This document shows positions 1 to 9,526 of a stretch of 64,000 nt of DNA, piece after piece. Position numbers and translations under genes: made by a program. Numbering within the stretch: position 1 is the stretch's first letter; every line of letters starts with the position of its first letter. Below the pieces are notes generated by a model, which was given only the letters and a program-made list of their open reading frames with translations, was not told the origin of the DNA and did not search any database. This DNA comes from Streptomyces kanamyceticus (GTDB lineage: Bacteria; Actinomycetota; Actinomycetes; Streptomycetales; Streptomycetaceae). The stretch covers positions 9,238,001 to 9,302,000 of the forward strand of contig NZ_CP023699.1 of the NCBI RefSeq assembly GCF_008704495.1, read 5' to 3'.

Positions 1-1426
1 GCTGACGCTGGCCTCCGGAGAGGTTGCGGCCATGGGCGTCCAGGGGCGCGTCGAGCCCCTGCGGCAGCCCGAGCACGATGTCGCGGGCCATGGCCGCGTC
101 GATGGCGTCCGCCAGGGCCTCGTCGTCGGGATCCCAGCGGCCGGAGACAGCCGAGCGCAACGTCCCGGCGAACAGATCGGCTTCGTTGTCCGCGACGAGT
201 ATCCGCGCACGGACCTGGTCCAGCGCGACGGCGTCGAGCCGGATCGTGCCCCAGGTGACACGGGACGGGGCGAAGCGGCCGAGCCGGTCGACGACATCCG
301 CGCATTCCGTCGGACGGGCGCTGACCAGCGCCGTCAGGATGCCGGGCGTGACCTCGACACCGGACTGCGGGTCACGCAGCACGGACGGCGCTTCGGGCCC
401 GTCCACTCCCTCGGCGTCCGAGCCCTGTATGCGCGGATCCCTTTCCAGGTTCAAGAACCCCACGACCCGGCCCGCCGACACCAGGCCGCGGCTGATGTCG
501 TAGCCCGCCTCGATGAGGAAGGACACCGGGAGCACGAGGACGGCGACGTACCCGTACACGGCCACCAACTCGCCGACCGTGATCGTCCCTTGAGCCGCCA
601 TGCGCGCGGCGAGCCACGTCACGGCGGCGAGGAACAGGGTGGGGAGGCCGAGGCCGAAGGCCTGGATCCAGCTCATGGTGGAGCCGACGCGGTAGCCCTC
701 GTCCCGCAGTTTCCGCGAGCCTTCGCGGTAGCGGGCGGCGAACACGGACTTGCCGCCGAGGCCGTTGAGGATCCGCAGTCCACCGGCGAGGTCGGCGAGC
801 ACGGCGGCGAGAGAGCCCTGCCGTTCCCGGTACGCGGCCTCGGCGCTCTGCAACCGGCTGAGGAGCGGACCGATCAGCGCGACGAGCAGCGGCACGCCGA
901 CGAGTACCACCACGGCCAGGAGTGTGGAGACGGACAGGAGGAGGGCGGCCACCACGAAGTAGGCGATCACCGCGCCCACGCCGGGGCCGGTCGCCGTGAG
1001 GGTCTGGCTGATGACGCCCACGTCGGAGTGCCCGATCGTGACGACCTCGCCGGTCGAGACGCGGCGGGAGAGTCCCGCGCCGAGCCGGGTCGCATGGTCG
1101 ACGATGACCCGGACCGTGCGGAAGTAGGCGTCGAGGCGGACTCGGGTCATCGTGCGATGCCGCATGATCGCCAGCCAGGCGTTGAGGACCCCGATGCCGA
1201 GCAGCGCCACGCTCCACCCCACCAGGGAGCTCCGGTCGCCCGGTCGCAGCCCGTCGTCGATGGCGCGCGACAGGACGTAGGGCGGCAGGGTCAGGCAGAC
1301 CATCCACACGGTGCCGAAGAGGGCGCCGGTGGCGATCCGCCAGGGCTGGGAGGCGATCACCCACCAGAGGTAGCGGGCGGGGCCGCGACGGTCGGGGGCG
1401 CCGGGATCCTTGGCCGATGCAGACAT
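1..1426 (-). CDS. ABC exporter half-transporter with degenerate Walker A (3' end cut by window)
   Basis: Fused permease/ATPase half-transporter of the exporter type, at least 475 residues; the gene runs off the left edge just after the ABC signature LSGGQRQ. The N-terminal half has hydrophobic segments of an ABC membrane domain. In the nucleotide-binding domain the Walker A position reads SARPTECAD: the usual GxxGxGKS/T and its lysine are absent, while the signature is intact. It therefore resembles the inactive-site half of an asymmetric heterodimer, like the gene at 3325-5169. ATG at 1424-1426 is preceded by AAGG at good spacing. A hairpin at 1510-1533 separates it from the upstream half-transporter, so it may have its own promoter. 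The partner is either the 1547-3328 product or a gene beyond the left edge. Substrate unknown. Confidence 0.85.
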   Translation of the reverse strand, partial: MSASAKDPGAPDRRGPARYLWWVIASQPWRIATGALFGTVWMVCLTLPPYVLSRAIDDGLRPGDRSSLVGWSVALLGIGVLNAWLAIMRHRTMTRVRLDAYFRTVRVIVDHATRLGAGLSRRVSTGEVVTIGHSDVGVISQTLTATGPGVGAVIAYFVVAALLLSVSTLLAVVVLVGVPLLVALIGPLLSRLQSAEAAYRERQGSLAAVLADLAGGLRILNGLGGKSVFAARYREGSRKLRDEGYRVGSTMSWIQAFGLGLPTLFLAAVTWLAARMAAQGTITVGELVAVYGYVAVLVLPVSFLIEAGYDISRGLVSAGRVVGFLNLERDPRIQGSDAEGVDGPEAPSVLRDPQSGVEVTPGILTALVSARPTECADVVDRLGRFAPSRVTWGTIRLDAVALDQVRARILVADNEADLFAGTLRSAVSGRWDPDDEALADAIDAAMARDIVLGLPQGLDAPLDAHGRNLSGGQRQ

Positions 1427-1509
1427 CCACGAACCTTAGTCACAGGGGCCTCGCAGGCACCAGGGTGGACTGGTCAGGTGCTCTCTCCAGTTACGCCAGG
1501 CGCAGCCCT

Positions 1510-1533
1510 GCTGTCGTCCCCACCCCCGACAGC
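1510..1533 (-). terminator. Hairpin after the 1547-3328 ABC gene
   Basis: Seven-base inverted repeat GCTGTCG/CGACAGC with a 10-base loop, 14 bases beyond the TAG stop of the minus-strand ABC gene. No T-tract follows, as is common in streptomycetes. It may attenuate read-through into the next ABC gene. Confidence 0.45.
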
Positions 1534-1546
1534 ACCCCCGTCAGCC

Positions 1547-3328
1547 CTAGCCGTGCCAGGACCGCCACAGCGCCGCGTACGCTCCGTCGGCCGCCACCAG
1601 CTGGTCGTGGCCGCCCAGTTCGCTGATCCGGCCGTTCTCGACCACCGCGATGACGTCCGCGTCGTGCGCGGTGTGCAGCCGGTGGGCGATCGCCACGACC
1701 GTGCGGCCGTCGAGGACCCGCGCGAGCGAGCGTTCCAAGTGGCGTGCCGCACGCGGGTCGAGGAGCGAGGTGGCCTCGTCCAGGACCAGGGTGTGCGGGT
1801 CGGCCAGGACCAGCCGAGCCAGTGCGATCTGCTGCGCCTGCGCCGGTGTCAGCGCGAAACCGCCGGAGCCGACCTCGGTATCGAGTCCCTCGTCGAGGGC
1901 CCGGGCCCAGTCGGCCGCGTCGACCGCGCCGAGCGCCGCCCACAATTCGGCGTCGCCTGCTCCCGTCCTGGCCAGCAGGAGGTTGTCACGCAGCGAACCC
2001 ACGAAGACGTGGTGTTCCTGATTGACCAGGGCCACGTGCGCGCGGACCTCCTCGGCGGGCATGTCCGACAGTTCCGCGCCGCCCAGGGTGATGCGGCCGG
2101 TACGCGGTCCGTAGATGCCCGCGAGCAGCCTGCCCAGCGTCGACTTGCCCGCGCCGGACGGGCCGACCAGAGCGACACGCGAGCCGGGCTCGACGGCGAG
2201 CGACACCTCCCGCAGCACGTCGACGCCCGCGCGGTAGCCGAAGTGCACGTCGTCCGCGAGGACGTCGCGACCCTTCGGCGTCACGGAGGCATCACCGGCG
2301 TCGGGCTCGATGTCGCGCACACCGACGAGACGGGCCAGCGATACCTGGGCGACCTGCAACTCGTCGTACCAGCGCAGAATGATGCCCAGCGGGTCGACGA
2401 GCATCTGCGAGATCAGCACGCCCGTGGTCAGCTGTCCCACGCCGATCCAGCCCTGCAGGACGAAGACTCCGCCGATCATCAGGGTCGAGCAGAGCACGAT
2501 GGTGTGGGTGAAGTTGACCACCGGGAAGAGCACGGAGCGCAGATAGAGCGTGTACCGCTCCCAGGCGGTCCACTCCTTGATGCGGCGCTCCGACAGGTCG
2601 ATGCGCCGCTGGTCGAGCCGGTGGGCCTCGATGGTGCGGCCCGCGTCCACGGTCTCCGCGAGGGCCGCGGCCACCGCCGCGTAACCGGCGGCCTCCGAGC
2701 GGTAGGCGGCGGGCGCCCGCTTGAAGTACCAGCGGCAGCCCACGACCAGCAGCGGCACGGCGACGAGGACGGCAGGTGCCAGCGGCGGCGCGGCCACGGC
2801 GAGACCGCCCAGGAGCAGCACCACCCACAGCACGCCGATCGCGAGCTGCGGCACGGCCTCCCGCATCGCGTTGGCGAGCCGGTCGATGTCCGTGGTGATC
2901 CGGGAGAGCAGGTCGCCCGTCCCGGCCCGCTCCAGGACGCCGGGCGGCAGGCCGACGGAGCGTACGAGGAAGTCCTCGCGCAGATCCGCCAGCATGCGCT
3001 CGCCGAGCATCGCGCCGCGCAGCCGTACCTGGTGCACGAAGAACGCCTGCACGACGAGTGCGAGGGCGAACAGGCCGATGGTGAGCTCCAGATGGAGATC
3101 ACGGGCGTCGTCGGAGACCTTCTCGACCAGGCCGCCGAGCAGATAGGGGCCGACCATGGAGGCGATCACGGCGAGGGTGTTGACCGCCATGAGAACGACG
3201 AAGGCCCGACGGTGGCGCTGGAACAGCTCGCGCACGTAGCCGCGCACGGTCGAGGGCGCGCCGACGGGCAGCGTCTCCGCCGTGGTGGGGGCCGCCGGGT
3301 CGTACGCCGGTGGCGCCAGGCCGATCAT
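1547..3328 (-). CDS. ABC exporter half-transporter with canonical Walker A and degenerate signature
   Basis: Half-transporter of 593 residues: about six membrane segments in residues 40-300, then an ATPase domain. Walker A (GPSGAGKST), the Walker B run LVLDEAT with catalytic Glu, and the switch His (AIAHRL) are all present, but the signature reads LTPAQ instead of LSGGQ. The start overlaps the stop of the upstream half-transporter (3325-5169) by four bases, so the two are translationally coupled and surely form a heterodimer. In such pairs one composite ATP site (this Walker A plus the partner's LSGGQ) is catalytic and the other is dead. The role is export of an unknown, probably hydrophobic or peptide-like, substrate across the cytoplasmic membrane. 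Confidence 0.9.
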   Translation of the reverse strand: MIGLAPPAYDPAAPTTAETLPVGAPSTVRGYVRELFQRHRRAFVVLMAVNTLAVIASMVGPYLLGGLVEKVSDDARDLHLELTIGLFALALVVQAFFVHQVRLRGAMLGERMLADLREDFLVRSVGLPPGVLERAGTGDLLSRITTDIDRLANAMREAVPQLAIGVLWVVLLLGGLAVAAPPLAPAVLVAVPLLVVGCRWYFKRAPAAYRSEAAGYAAVAAALAETVDAGRTIEAHRLDQRRIDLSERRIKEWTAWERYTLYLRSVLFPVVNFTHTIVLCSTLMIGGVFVLQGWIGVGQLTTGVLISQMLVDPLGIILRWYDELQVAQVSLARLVGVRDIEPDAGDASVTPKGRDVLADDVHFGYRAGVDVLREVSLAVEPGSRVALVGPSGAGKSTLGRLLAGIYGPRTGRITLGGAELSDMPAEEVRAHVALVNQEHHVFVGSLRDNLLLARTGAGDAELWAALGAVDAADWARALDEGLDTEVGSGGFALTPAQAQQIALARLVLADPHTLVLDEATSLLDPRAARHLERSLARVLDGRTVVAIAHRLHTAHDADVIAVVENGRISELGGHDQLVAADGAYAALWRSWHG

Positions 3329-5169
3329 GCCGTCTCCTCGATGTCGAGATCTGTCAGGTTTTCCACGGCGACGCGCTCGTCGTCCATCTCCCGGGTCACG
3401 ACGGCGCGGTACCGGGGCTGGCTGTGCACCAGCTCGCGGTGCTCACCCACAGCGGCGACCTCGCCGTCGTCCAGGAAGACGACGCGTTCGGCGCGGTCCA
3501 GGATCAGCGGCGAGGAGGTGAGGACCACGGTCGTCCGCCCCCGGCGCAGCTGCCGGATGCCGTCGGCGACCCGTGCCTCGGTGTGGGAGTCGACGGCGGA
3601 CGTCGGCTCGTCGAGGACCAGCGCCTCGGGGTCGGTGACCAGCGAGCGTGCCAGGGCGAGGCGCTGGCGCTGGCCCCCGGAGAGGGAGCGGCCGCGCTCG
3701 GTGAGGTGGGCGGCCATCGGGTCGTCGTCCACCGATGCCTGCGCCAGCGCGTCGAGGACGTCCGAGCACTGGGCCGCGGACAGGGCCTCCGTTGCGCTGA
3801 CGGATCCCGAGGCGGGGACGTCGAGGAGCGTGCTGAGTGTTCCCGAGAGCAGGACGGGGTCCTTGTCCTGGACGAGCACGGCGGTGCGGGCGGTGGCCAG
3901 TGGGAGTCCGTCTAGCGGGACGTCGCCGAGGCGTACCGAGGGCAGGTCGGCGGCGCCGTCGAACGCCGGGTGGCCACCGAGACGTTCGGCGAGCCGCCCT
4001 GCCTCGTCCGGGTCACCGCAGACCACGGCGGTCAGCCGACCGGCAGGGGCGAGGAGCCCGGTGGCCGGGTCGTACAGGTCTCCCGCGGGCGCTGCGGCGG
4101 CGCTCGCGTGCTCGGCGCCCGTGTCGAGGCTCTCCGTGCCCACGTCCGACGCTTCCTCGTCCGCCGACCGCGTGGTCCGCTCCAGAGACAGGACGCGAGC
4201 GGCCCGCTTGGCCGAGGGGCGGGAGAAGGAGTACGCCATGGCGATCTCCTCGAAGTGCCGCAGCGGGTAGTTGAGCATCATCACCGCGCTGTAGACGGTG
4301 ACGAGTTCGCCGACCGTGATCCGGCCCTCGCGGGCGAGATGCACGCCGTGCCAGACCACCGCGATCATCAGGAGGCCCGGCATCAGGACCTGGATCGCCG
4401 AGATCGTCGCCCACATCCGGGCGCTGCGCACCGCAGCCGTGCGGACCTCTTGGGAGGCGCGGCGGTAGCGGTCGAGGAAGAGTTCCTCACCGCCGATGCC
4501 GCGCAGGACCCGCAGGCCCGCGACGGTGTCCGAGGCCAGCTCGGTGGCGCGGCCCGCCTTCTCCCGCTGGAAGTCCGCCCGGCGGGTGGCGCGGGGCAGC
4601 AGGGGGAGGACCGCGATCGCGAGGAGCGGAATGCCCACCGCGACGACGGCGCCGAGCGCGGGCTGGTAGACGAGGAGCCCGATGGTGACCAGGACCACGG
4701 TGAGCGCGGCGGCGGCGAAGCGCGAGAGCGCCTCCACGAACCAGCCGATCTTCTCGACGTCGCCGGTGGAGACCGCGACGACTTCTCCGGCGGCCACGCG
4801 CCGGGTGAGCGCGGAGCCGAGGAGTGCGGTCTTGCGGGCGAGGAGCTGCTGGACACGGGCGGCGGCGGTGATCCAGTTGGTGACCGCCGTGCGGTGCAGC
4901 ATCGTGTCGCCCAACGCGATGGCGGTGCCGAGCACGACGATCAGCGTGCCCGCGAGGGCGAGCCGACCGCCGGAACGGTCGAGCACGGCCTCGACGGCGA
5001 TGCCGACCATGTAGGGCAGACCCGCGATGGAGCCGAAGTGCAGCAGACCCCAGGCGAGGGACTTGAGCTGGCCGCCGAGCTGATTGCGGCCGAGCCACAG
5101 CAGGAAGCGTGGCCCCGACCGGGCATCCGGAATGCCGGGGTCGGAGTACGGAAGGTCGCGAATCTGCAT
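3325..5169 (-). CDS. ABC exporter half-transporter, inactive-site partner
   Basis: Half-transporter of 614 residues taken from the ATG at 5167-5169 (MQIRDLPY); the frame is open further upstream but only through a non-conserved, low-quality stretch. Membrane domain in roughly residues 20-310. The nucleotide-binding domain has a perfect signature (LSGGQRQRLALARS) and Walker B (ALVLDEPTSAVD), but Walker A is replaced by GDPDEAGRL without the lysine, and the switch His is replaced by Ser (VVLTSSPL). It is thus the mirror image of its coupled partner at 1547-3328, which has a good Walker A and a bad signature. Divergent from the lipoprotein gene at 5343 across a 173-bp spacer. Substrate not predictable. 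Confidence 0.9.
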   Translation of the reverse strand: MQIRDLPYSDPGIPDARSGPRFLLWLGRNQLGGQLKSLAWGLLHFGSIAGLPYMVGIAVEAVLDRSGGRLALAGTLIVVLGTAIALGDTMLHRTAVTNWITAAARVQQLLARKTALLGSALTRRVAAGEVVAVSTGDVEKIGWFVEALSRFAAAALTVVLVTIGLLVYQPALGAVVAVGIPLLAIAVLPLLPRATRRADFQREKAGRATELASDTVAGLRVLRGIGGEELFLDRYRRASQEVRTAAVRSARMWATISAIQVLMPGLLMIAVVWHGVHLAREGRITVGELVTVYSAVMMLNYPLRHFEEIAMAYSFSRPSAKRAARVLSLERTTRSADEEASDVGTESLDTGAEHASAAAAPAGDLYDPATGLLAPAGRLTAVVCGDPDEAGRLAERLGGHPAFDGAADLPSVRLGDVPLDGLPLATARTAVLVQDKDPVLLSGTLSTLLDVPASGSVSATEALSAAQCSDVLDALAQASVDDDPMAAHLTERGRSLSGGQRQRLALARSLVTDPEALVLDEPTSAVDSHTEARVADGIRQLRRGRTTVVLTSSPLILDRAERVVFLDDGEVAAVGEHRELVHSQPRYRAVVTREMDDERVAVENLTDLDIEETA

Positions 5170-5213
5170 GGGGTCCCAGAGCTCGGTGCGGTGGAGGGCG
5201 GCGGTGACAAGCC

Positions 5214-5226
5214 GTGAAAGGTTCAC
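5214..5226. promoter_or_regulatory. Palindrome in the ABC/lipoprotein divergent spacer
   Basis: Perfect inverted repeat GTGAA-AGG-TTCAC, 45 bp upstream of the ABC start and 116 bp upstream of the lipoprotein start. Size and position suit a dimeric repressor operator. No linked regulator is seen, so the assignment is tentative. Confidence 0.3.
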
Positions 5227-5342
5227 CTCGTAGGGTGGGCGGAAGCAAACGATTTTCCGTCCGACGGTAAAGAATGAGCCCGATCTCCGTGAGCCGCGAG
5301 GCTGCGGACAGATGCGCCGCAACCGGGTGCGACCATGGGCGG

Positions 5343-6083
5343 ATGCGGATAGCCGGTGTGGTGCGAACGGCGGTCGCGATGGCGGCCTGCGGTGTCCTTG
5401 TGACGTCCTGCGGCAGCGGGGACGACTCGGCGAAGAAGAACGATGACGCCGGGCAGGGAGAGTCCGACACCCATGCGCGGGCTGCCGACCCGAAGCGCAT
5501 CCCTGACGTGGGGGACCGGCTTCAGTCGAAGATTCCCCGGAATTCCCAGCAGGTGCTCGCGGTCTACGGGGACGGCGAGGACTCCGCGAAGTCCACCATC
5601 GTTCTTTTCACGAAGTCCGGGCCGAAGGACGCCACCTGGGAGAAGGCACGCAGTTGGTCGGGCCACAACGGCAAGAAGGGGTGGACCACCAACCACCACG
5701 AGGACGACAAGCGCAGCCCGGTCGGCGTGTTCACGCTCACCGACGGGGGCGGCGTCCTCGCGGCCCCCGGTGCGAAGCTGCCGTACAGCCAGAGCGCTTC
5801 CATGCAGGCCCCGCACTACTGGCCGAAGTCTCATTGGCATGACTTCGACTACGTCATCGCCATTGACTACAACCGGGTCAAGGGCACCCCGCCGAATGAC
5901 CCGACGCGCCCGCAGGGCAAGGAAAAGGGCGGCAGCATCTGGGTACACATGGACCACGGCAGCGGTACGTCGGGATGCGTGAGTCTTTCGAAGTCGGGCA
6001 TGCGGTATTTGCTCCGCACACTTGACCCGAAGCTGCACCCGGTCGTGGTGATGGGGGACAAGGCCAACCTCAAGGCGGCCTGA
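5343..6083 (+). CDS. L,D-transpeptidase-like (YkuD-family) lipoprotein
   Basis: Protein of 246 residues starting MRIAGVV. The N-terminal signal peptide ends in a lipobox (VLVTSC), predicting a lipid-anchored protein on the outer face of the membrane. The mature part carries a YkuD-type catalytic region with a conserved His (WVHMDHG) and the nucleophile in GTSGCVSL. Such enzymes make 3-3 peptidoglycan cross-links or attach proteins; the typical SHGC motif is varied here (TSGC), so activity is likely but not certain. An upstream ATG at 5274 is in frame but would bury the signal peptide, so 5343 was chosen. Single gene, followed after 46 bp by the PNGase A-like gene. Confidence 0.8.
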   Translation: MRIAGVVRTAVAMAACGVLVTSCGSGDDSAKKNDDAGQGESDTHARAADPKRIPDVGDRLQSKIPRNSQQVLAVYGDGEDSAKSTIVLFTKSGPKDATWEKARSWSGHNGKKGWTTNHHEDDKRSPVGVFTLTDGGGVLAAPGAKLPYSQSASMQAPHYWPKSHWHDFDYVIAIDYNRVKGTPPNDPTRPQGKEKGGSIWVHMDHGSGTSGCVSLSKSGMRYLLRTLDPKLHPVVVMGDKANLKAA

Positions 6084-6129
6084 GGGGCGGGGCATTGCGG
6101 TGATCGCCGACTGCCCATAGAAATCCCCC

Positions 6130-7791
6130 ATGAGAAGACGCGTCATGTCCATGCTCGTCGGAACCGCGCTGGCGGCGAGCGCCCTCCTGGGGACGGGCCC
6201 CGCAACAGCCGCATCGCCAACAGCCGCATCGCCGCTGACGGTCGCCTCGTCAGCGGCCACCGACCCGCCTCCCTCCGAGTTCGGCACCGACTGGCACGAC
6301 CCGGTCACCGCCGCGCCCCCCATCCGGAAGCCGCACACCAGGTCCTGCCAAGTCACGGTCGCGGAAGCCCAGTTCAAGGACTTCACGCCGTACAAGGGGG
6401 AGTACGCGCCTCCGGCCGGGTGCGGGGACCGGTGGAGCAAGGTCGTCCTGCGCATGGACGGCAAGGTCAAGGGACGGCAGTACGACCGCCTGGGTTACCT
6501 CCGCATTGGCGGGATCGAGATCTTTCGCACGTCCACGCCCGAGCCGTCGCCCGATGGCATCGCCTGGTCCGTGGAGAAGGACGTCACGCGCTACAGCGCG
6601 ACGCTGCGTGGCGACCGGCCGGTGGAGATGCTGATCGGGAACGTCGTCAACGAGACGTACACCGGCGTCATCGACGTCAAGGCCACCCTCACGTTCTACG
6701 CCACGGAGAGGGAGAAGGAGAAGAAGGAGTCGTCGGCTCAGCGAGTCCCCGACCGCGTCCTGCCGCTCGAAGGCGGCACCCTCACCACCCCGCGCAACAG
6801 CGAACACCTCGTCGCCGAGGTGTACGCCACCGGTTCCGGCGGCGGATGCGAGGAGTACTGGTATCTGACCGTGCCCGGCGCCGCGCCGTACTCCTGCAAG
6901 GCGGACGAAGGGCCCTACCGCGAGGTGCAGGTCACGGTGGACGGGAGATTGGCCGGGATCGCCGCGCCGTTCCCGACCGTATGGACCGGCGGCTGGTCCA
7001 ACCCCTTTCTCTGGTACGTGATTCCTGGCCCCCGCGCCTTCGACATCAAGCCCATCGAGTACGACCTGACGCCCTTCGCGGGGCTGCTCAACGACGGGCG
7101 GCCGCATGACGTGGAGGTCTCCGTCGTCGGCGTGTCCAAGGGGCAGACCGGGTGGAGCACCCCGGCCAACGTGCTGGTCTGGCAGGACGAGAAGAGTGAT
7201 CACGTCACGGGCGAGCTCACCCGGCACCGCGAGGACGACCTCGCCAACGAGGCGACGTACACGCCCGGTTCGCCCACGAAGGAGCACCGTCTGGACACCG
7301 AGGGCGGCCACCGGCTCAGCGTCTCCGGCTATGTGAACACCTCGCACGGCCGCGTCGCCACGACCGTCACGCGCACCGTCGCGAACACCTCGGTCCACCG
7401 CTGGACCGAGGGTGAGTCGATGGACGCGCTCAAGGCGACCTGGACCGACGACGAGAAGGTCACGACGGGCAGCCGCGCCGTGCGCACCGACCGGACGTAC
7501 ACGATGGACGGCACCACGACGCTCGGTGCCGGGGACCGGCTGCGCACCGAGATCGCGCTCGGTGACCGCGCCGAGAGCGTCACGCGGCACGGTGGGCGGC
7601 GCGCCAACTGGTCGGTCCTTGACGACCGTTACGACGGTGACGCGACGTACACCGCGAACGTCCCGCGCGAAGAGCGACAGGCCCTGGGTACTTCGCGCGA
7701 GCGCTACCGGCTGATCGGCGACGACGGATGCCATGACCGCACGCTGGCCACGGTCCAGGGAATCCTGACGCGGGACAGTCGCCGCTGCTGA
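6130..7791 (+). CDS. Secreted peptide-N-glycosidase A-like protein
   Basis: 553 residues with a Sec signal peptide (cleavage near ATAA at about residue 28). The N-terminal half closely follows the PNGase A pattern known from plants and fungi: CQVTVAEAQF, a Tyr/Pro/Cys segment, KVVLRMDG, GQYDRLGY-like, GGIEIFRTSTPEP, WSVEKDVTRYS, GNVVNETYTG. The C-terminal half is a beta-rich region ending near a C-C pair. Family members cleave the glycosylamine bond of N-glycans on glycopeptides. The converging downstream gene encodes a GH109-like glycosidase, so the pair may degrade glycoproteins outside the cell. In-frame ATG at 6145 is an alternative start. Confidence 0.8.
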   Translation: MRRRVMSMLVGTALAASALLGTGPATAASPTAASPLTVASSAATDPPPSEFGTDWHDPVTAAPPIRKPHTRSCQVTVAEAQFKDFTPYKGEYAPPAGCGDRWSKVVLRMDGKVKGRQYDRLGYLRIGGIEIFRTSTPEPSPDGIAWSVEKDVTRYSATLRGDRPVEMLIGNVVNETYTGVIDVKATLTFYATEREKEKKESSAQRVPDRVLPLEGGTLTTPRNSEHLVAEVYATGSGGGCEEYWYLTVPGAAPYSCKADEGPYREVQVTVDGRLAGIAAPFPTVWTGGWSNPFLWYVIPGPRAFDIKPIEYDLTPFAGLLNDGRPHDVEVSVVGVSKGQTGWSTPANVLVWQDEKSDHVTGELTRHREDDLANEATYTPGSPTKEHRLDTEGGHRLSVSGYVNTSHGRVATTVTRTVANTSVHRWTEGESMDALKATWTDDEKVTTGSRAVRTDRTYTMDGTTTLGAGDRLRTEIALGDRAESVTRHGGRRANWSVLDDRYDGDATYTANVPREERQALGTSRERYRLIGDDGCHDRTLATVQGILTRDSRRC

Positions 7792-7822
7792 TCGCCCGCC
7801 CGGTCCCGCCCCGCGTCACTGT

Positions 7823-7856
7823 GGACGGCTGTGGCCCCAGCTGGGCACAGCCGTCC
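7823..7856. terminator. Bidirectional terminator between PNGase A-like and GH109-like genes
   Basis: Perfect 11-bp stem GGACGGCTGTG/CACAGCCGTCC around a 12-base loop that is itself self-complementary (CCCAGCTGGG). It lies between two convergent stops and should end both transcripts. Confidence 0.75.
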
Positions 7857-7897
7857 CACCGCTCGTCGCCGAACCCGCCTCAAGTCCCAGGCGTCTA

Positions 7898-9373
7898 CTA
7901 TCCCTTCGGCTTCTCCGAGTCCACGCCGGGACGGGCCTTCTTCCACAGCCCGCGAGTGAAGTCGGGGATCGCCTGCGGCGCGCCCTTCGCCTTGATCGAC
8001 AGATGGCTCAGCGGCACGGGCGACGTCCAGGTCGCCGCGTCGTACACGTCGAAGTCCGGGACGAGCCCGAGCTGCATGGTCTGCATCAGGCGGAAGATCA
8101 TGATGTAGTCCATGCCGCCGTGGCCGCCCGGCGGGTTGGCGTGCTCCTTCCACAGCCAGTGGTCGAACTCGGCGGCGTACTTGCCGAAGTCGCCCCACTC
8201 GTCGTTCGTGTGGTCCGGCTCGATGTAGATGCGCTCCGGATAGTCCTCGAAGACGCCCCTCGTGCCGCCCAGGCTGTTGATGCGCGAGTACGGATGCGGC
8301 GTGGAGACATCGTGTTCGAGCCGGATGACCCGGCCCTTCGCCGTCTGGACGAGGCTGATCGTACGGTCGCTCTCGATGTACGTCTCCTTCCAGCTCGGGT
8401 CACCGGAGGGCATGTTCTTCTTGCGGTACTCGGCGAGGCCGAGTGCGGGCGTGCCGAAGCTGGAGATGTGGGTGACGCGGTCGCCCCGGTTGACGTCCAT
8501 GTAGTTGGCGACCGGGCCGAAGCCGTGGTTGGGGTAGAGGTCGCCGCGCAGCCGCGTGTGCCACAGTCGGCGCCAGGGACCCTCGTAGTAGTCGGGGTCG
8601 AACATCAGACCGCGCAGGTCGTGGTTGTACGCGCCCGCGCCGTGCAGCAGGTCGCCGAACTTGCCCGCGTGCGCCATCCGCAGGACGCGCATCTCGTTCT
8701 TGCCGTAACAGCAGTTCTCCAACTGCACGCAGTGTCTGCGGGTGCGCTCGGACAGGTCGACCAACTCCCAGAGCTGGTCGAGCCGCAGAGCGATCGGACA
8801 TTCCACGCCGACGTGTTTGCCGTTCAGCATCGCTGACTTGGCCATGTCGAAGTGGAAGTCCCAGGGCGTCGCCACGTACACGAAGTCGATGTCCCCGCGC
8901 TTGCACAGGTTCTCGTAGTCGTGCTCGCCCTTGGTGTACGTGGCCGGGGCGGGCTGGCCCGCGGTGGTGACCTTCTTCGCGGCGGCCGCGGTCTTCTCCT
9001 TGACCGGGTCGCAGAGCGCGACGACGCGGACGCCGGGGATCGCGAGGAACAGGTCGATCATGCTGCCGCCGCGGTTGCCGAGCCCGATGATGCCGACCCG
9101 CACGGTGGAGCGCCGCTGGAACGGCACGCCGATCATGGTGTCGCCCTTGCGGGCGGGAGCGGCGTCGACCGCCGCGGTGGCGCTCTCCGGGGCAGCGGCT
9201 CCCTGGGCGGCGCTCCCCGGCGTCTGCGCCCGGGCCGTTCCGCCGGTGACGGCGCCGATCCCGAGCCCCGCGCCCGCGAGACCCGCCGTGCGGAGCATCG
9301 CACGTCGTGAGTGGCCGTCGGCGGTGGCGTCGGTGGATTCGTCCGGGACCGGTGTCGCGTTCTCGTCGTGCAT
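7898..9373 (-). CDS. Tat-exported Gfo/Idh/MocA protein, GH109 alpha-N-acetylgalactosaminidase-like
   Basis: 491 residues. A twin-arginine signal (SRRAML followed by a hydrophobic Ala/Gly run) precedes a Rossmann fold ([12 protein letters not shown]) that binds NAD(H). The following motifs match the GH109 branch rather than ordinary sugar dehydrogenases: NHDLRGLMF, an EGPWRR segment, [12 protein letters not shown] with the conserved His, and [13 protein letters not shown]109 enzymes remove alpha-linked GalNAc by an NAD-dependent mechanism. Export with bound cofactor fits the Tat signal. Strong GGAGGT site 4 bases before the ATG at 9371-9373. It converges on the PNGase A-like gene. Specificity cannot be proven by eye. 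Confidence 0.8.
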   Translation of the reverse strand: MHDENATPVPDESTDATADGHSRRAMLRTAGLAGAGLGIGAVTGGTARAQTPGSAAQGAAAPESATAAVDAAPARKGDTMIGVPFQRRSTVRVGIIGLGNRGGSMIDLFLAIPGVRVVALCDPVKEKTAAAAKKVTTAGQPAPATYTKGEHDYENLCKRGDIDFVYVATPWDFHFDMAKSAMLNGKHVGVECPIALRLDQLWELVDLSERTRRHCVQLENCCYGKNEMRVLRMAHAGKFGDLLHGAGAYNHDLRGLMFDPDYYEGPWRRLWHTRLRGDLYPNHGFGPVANYMDVNRGDRVTHISSFGTPALGLAEYRKKNMPSGDPSWKETYIESDRTISLVQTAKGRVIRLEHDVSTPHPYSRINSLGGTRGVFEDYPERIYIEPDHTNDEWGDFGKYAAEFDHWLWKEHANPPGGHGGMDYIMIFRLMQTMQLGLVPDFDVYDAATWTSPVPLSHLSIKAKGAPQAIPDFTRGLWKKARPGVDSEKPKG

Positions 9374-9526
9374 CGGACCTCCGTCGTCGTGGTCTCTACC
9401 ACTGGGCGGAAGCCACCTTGATGGCGGTGCGGGCGAGAAGCAAGAGGCTGTAGTGATCGAGGAGTTGGACTTCTCGCGGTCCGTGTCGCTGGCCTGGCCG
9501 TTCGCCTTGTCGCTGGACTCCTCGCG

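Noticed and set aside
32..4270. A 1412-codon open frame on the plus strand
   Set aside because: It is antisense to the ABC genes, has the His/Gly/Asp/Arg-rich composition of a GC-rich shadow frame and no recognisable domain.
9374..9526. Small gene between the GH109-like and FAD/FeS genes
   Set aside because: Frames here lack a ribosome site and read as low-complexity polar sequence.
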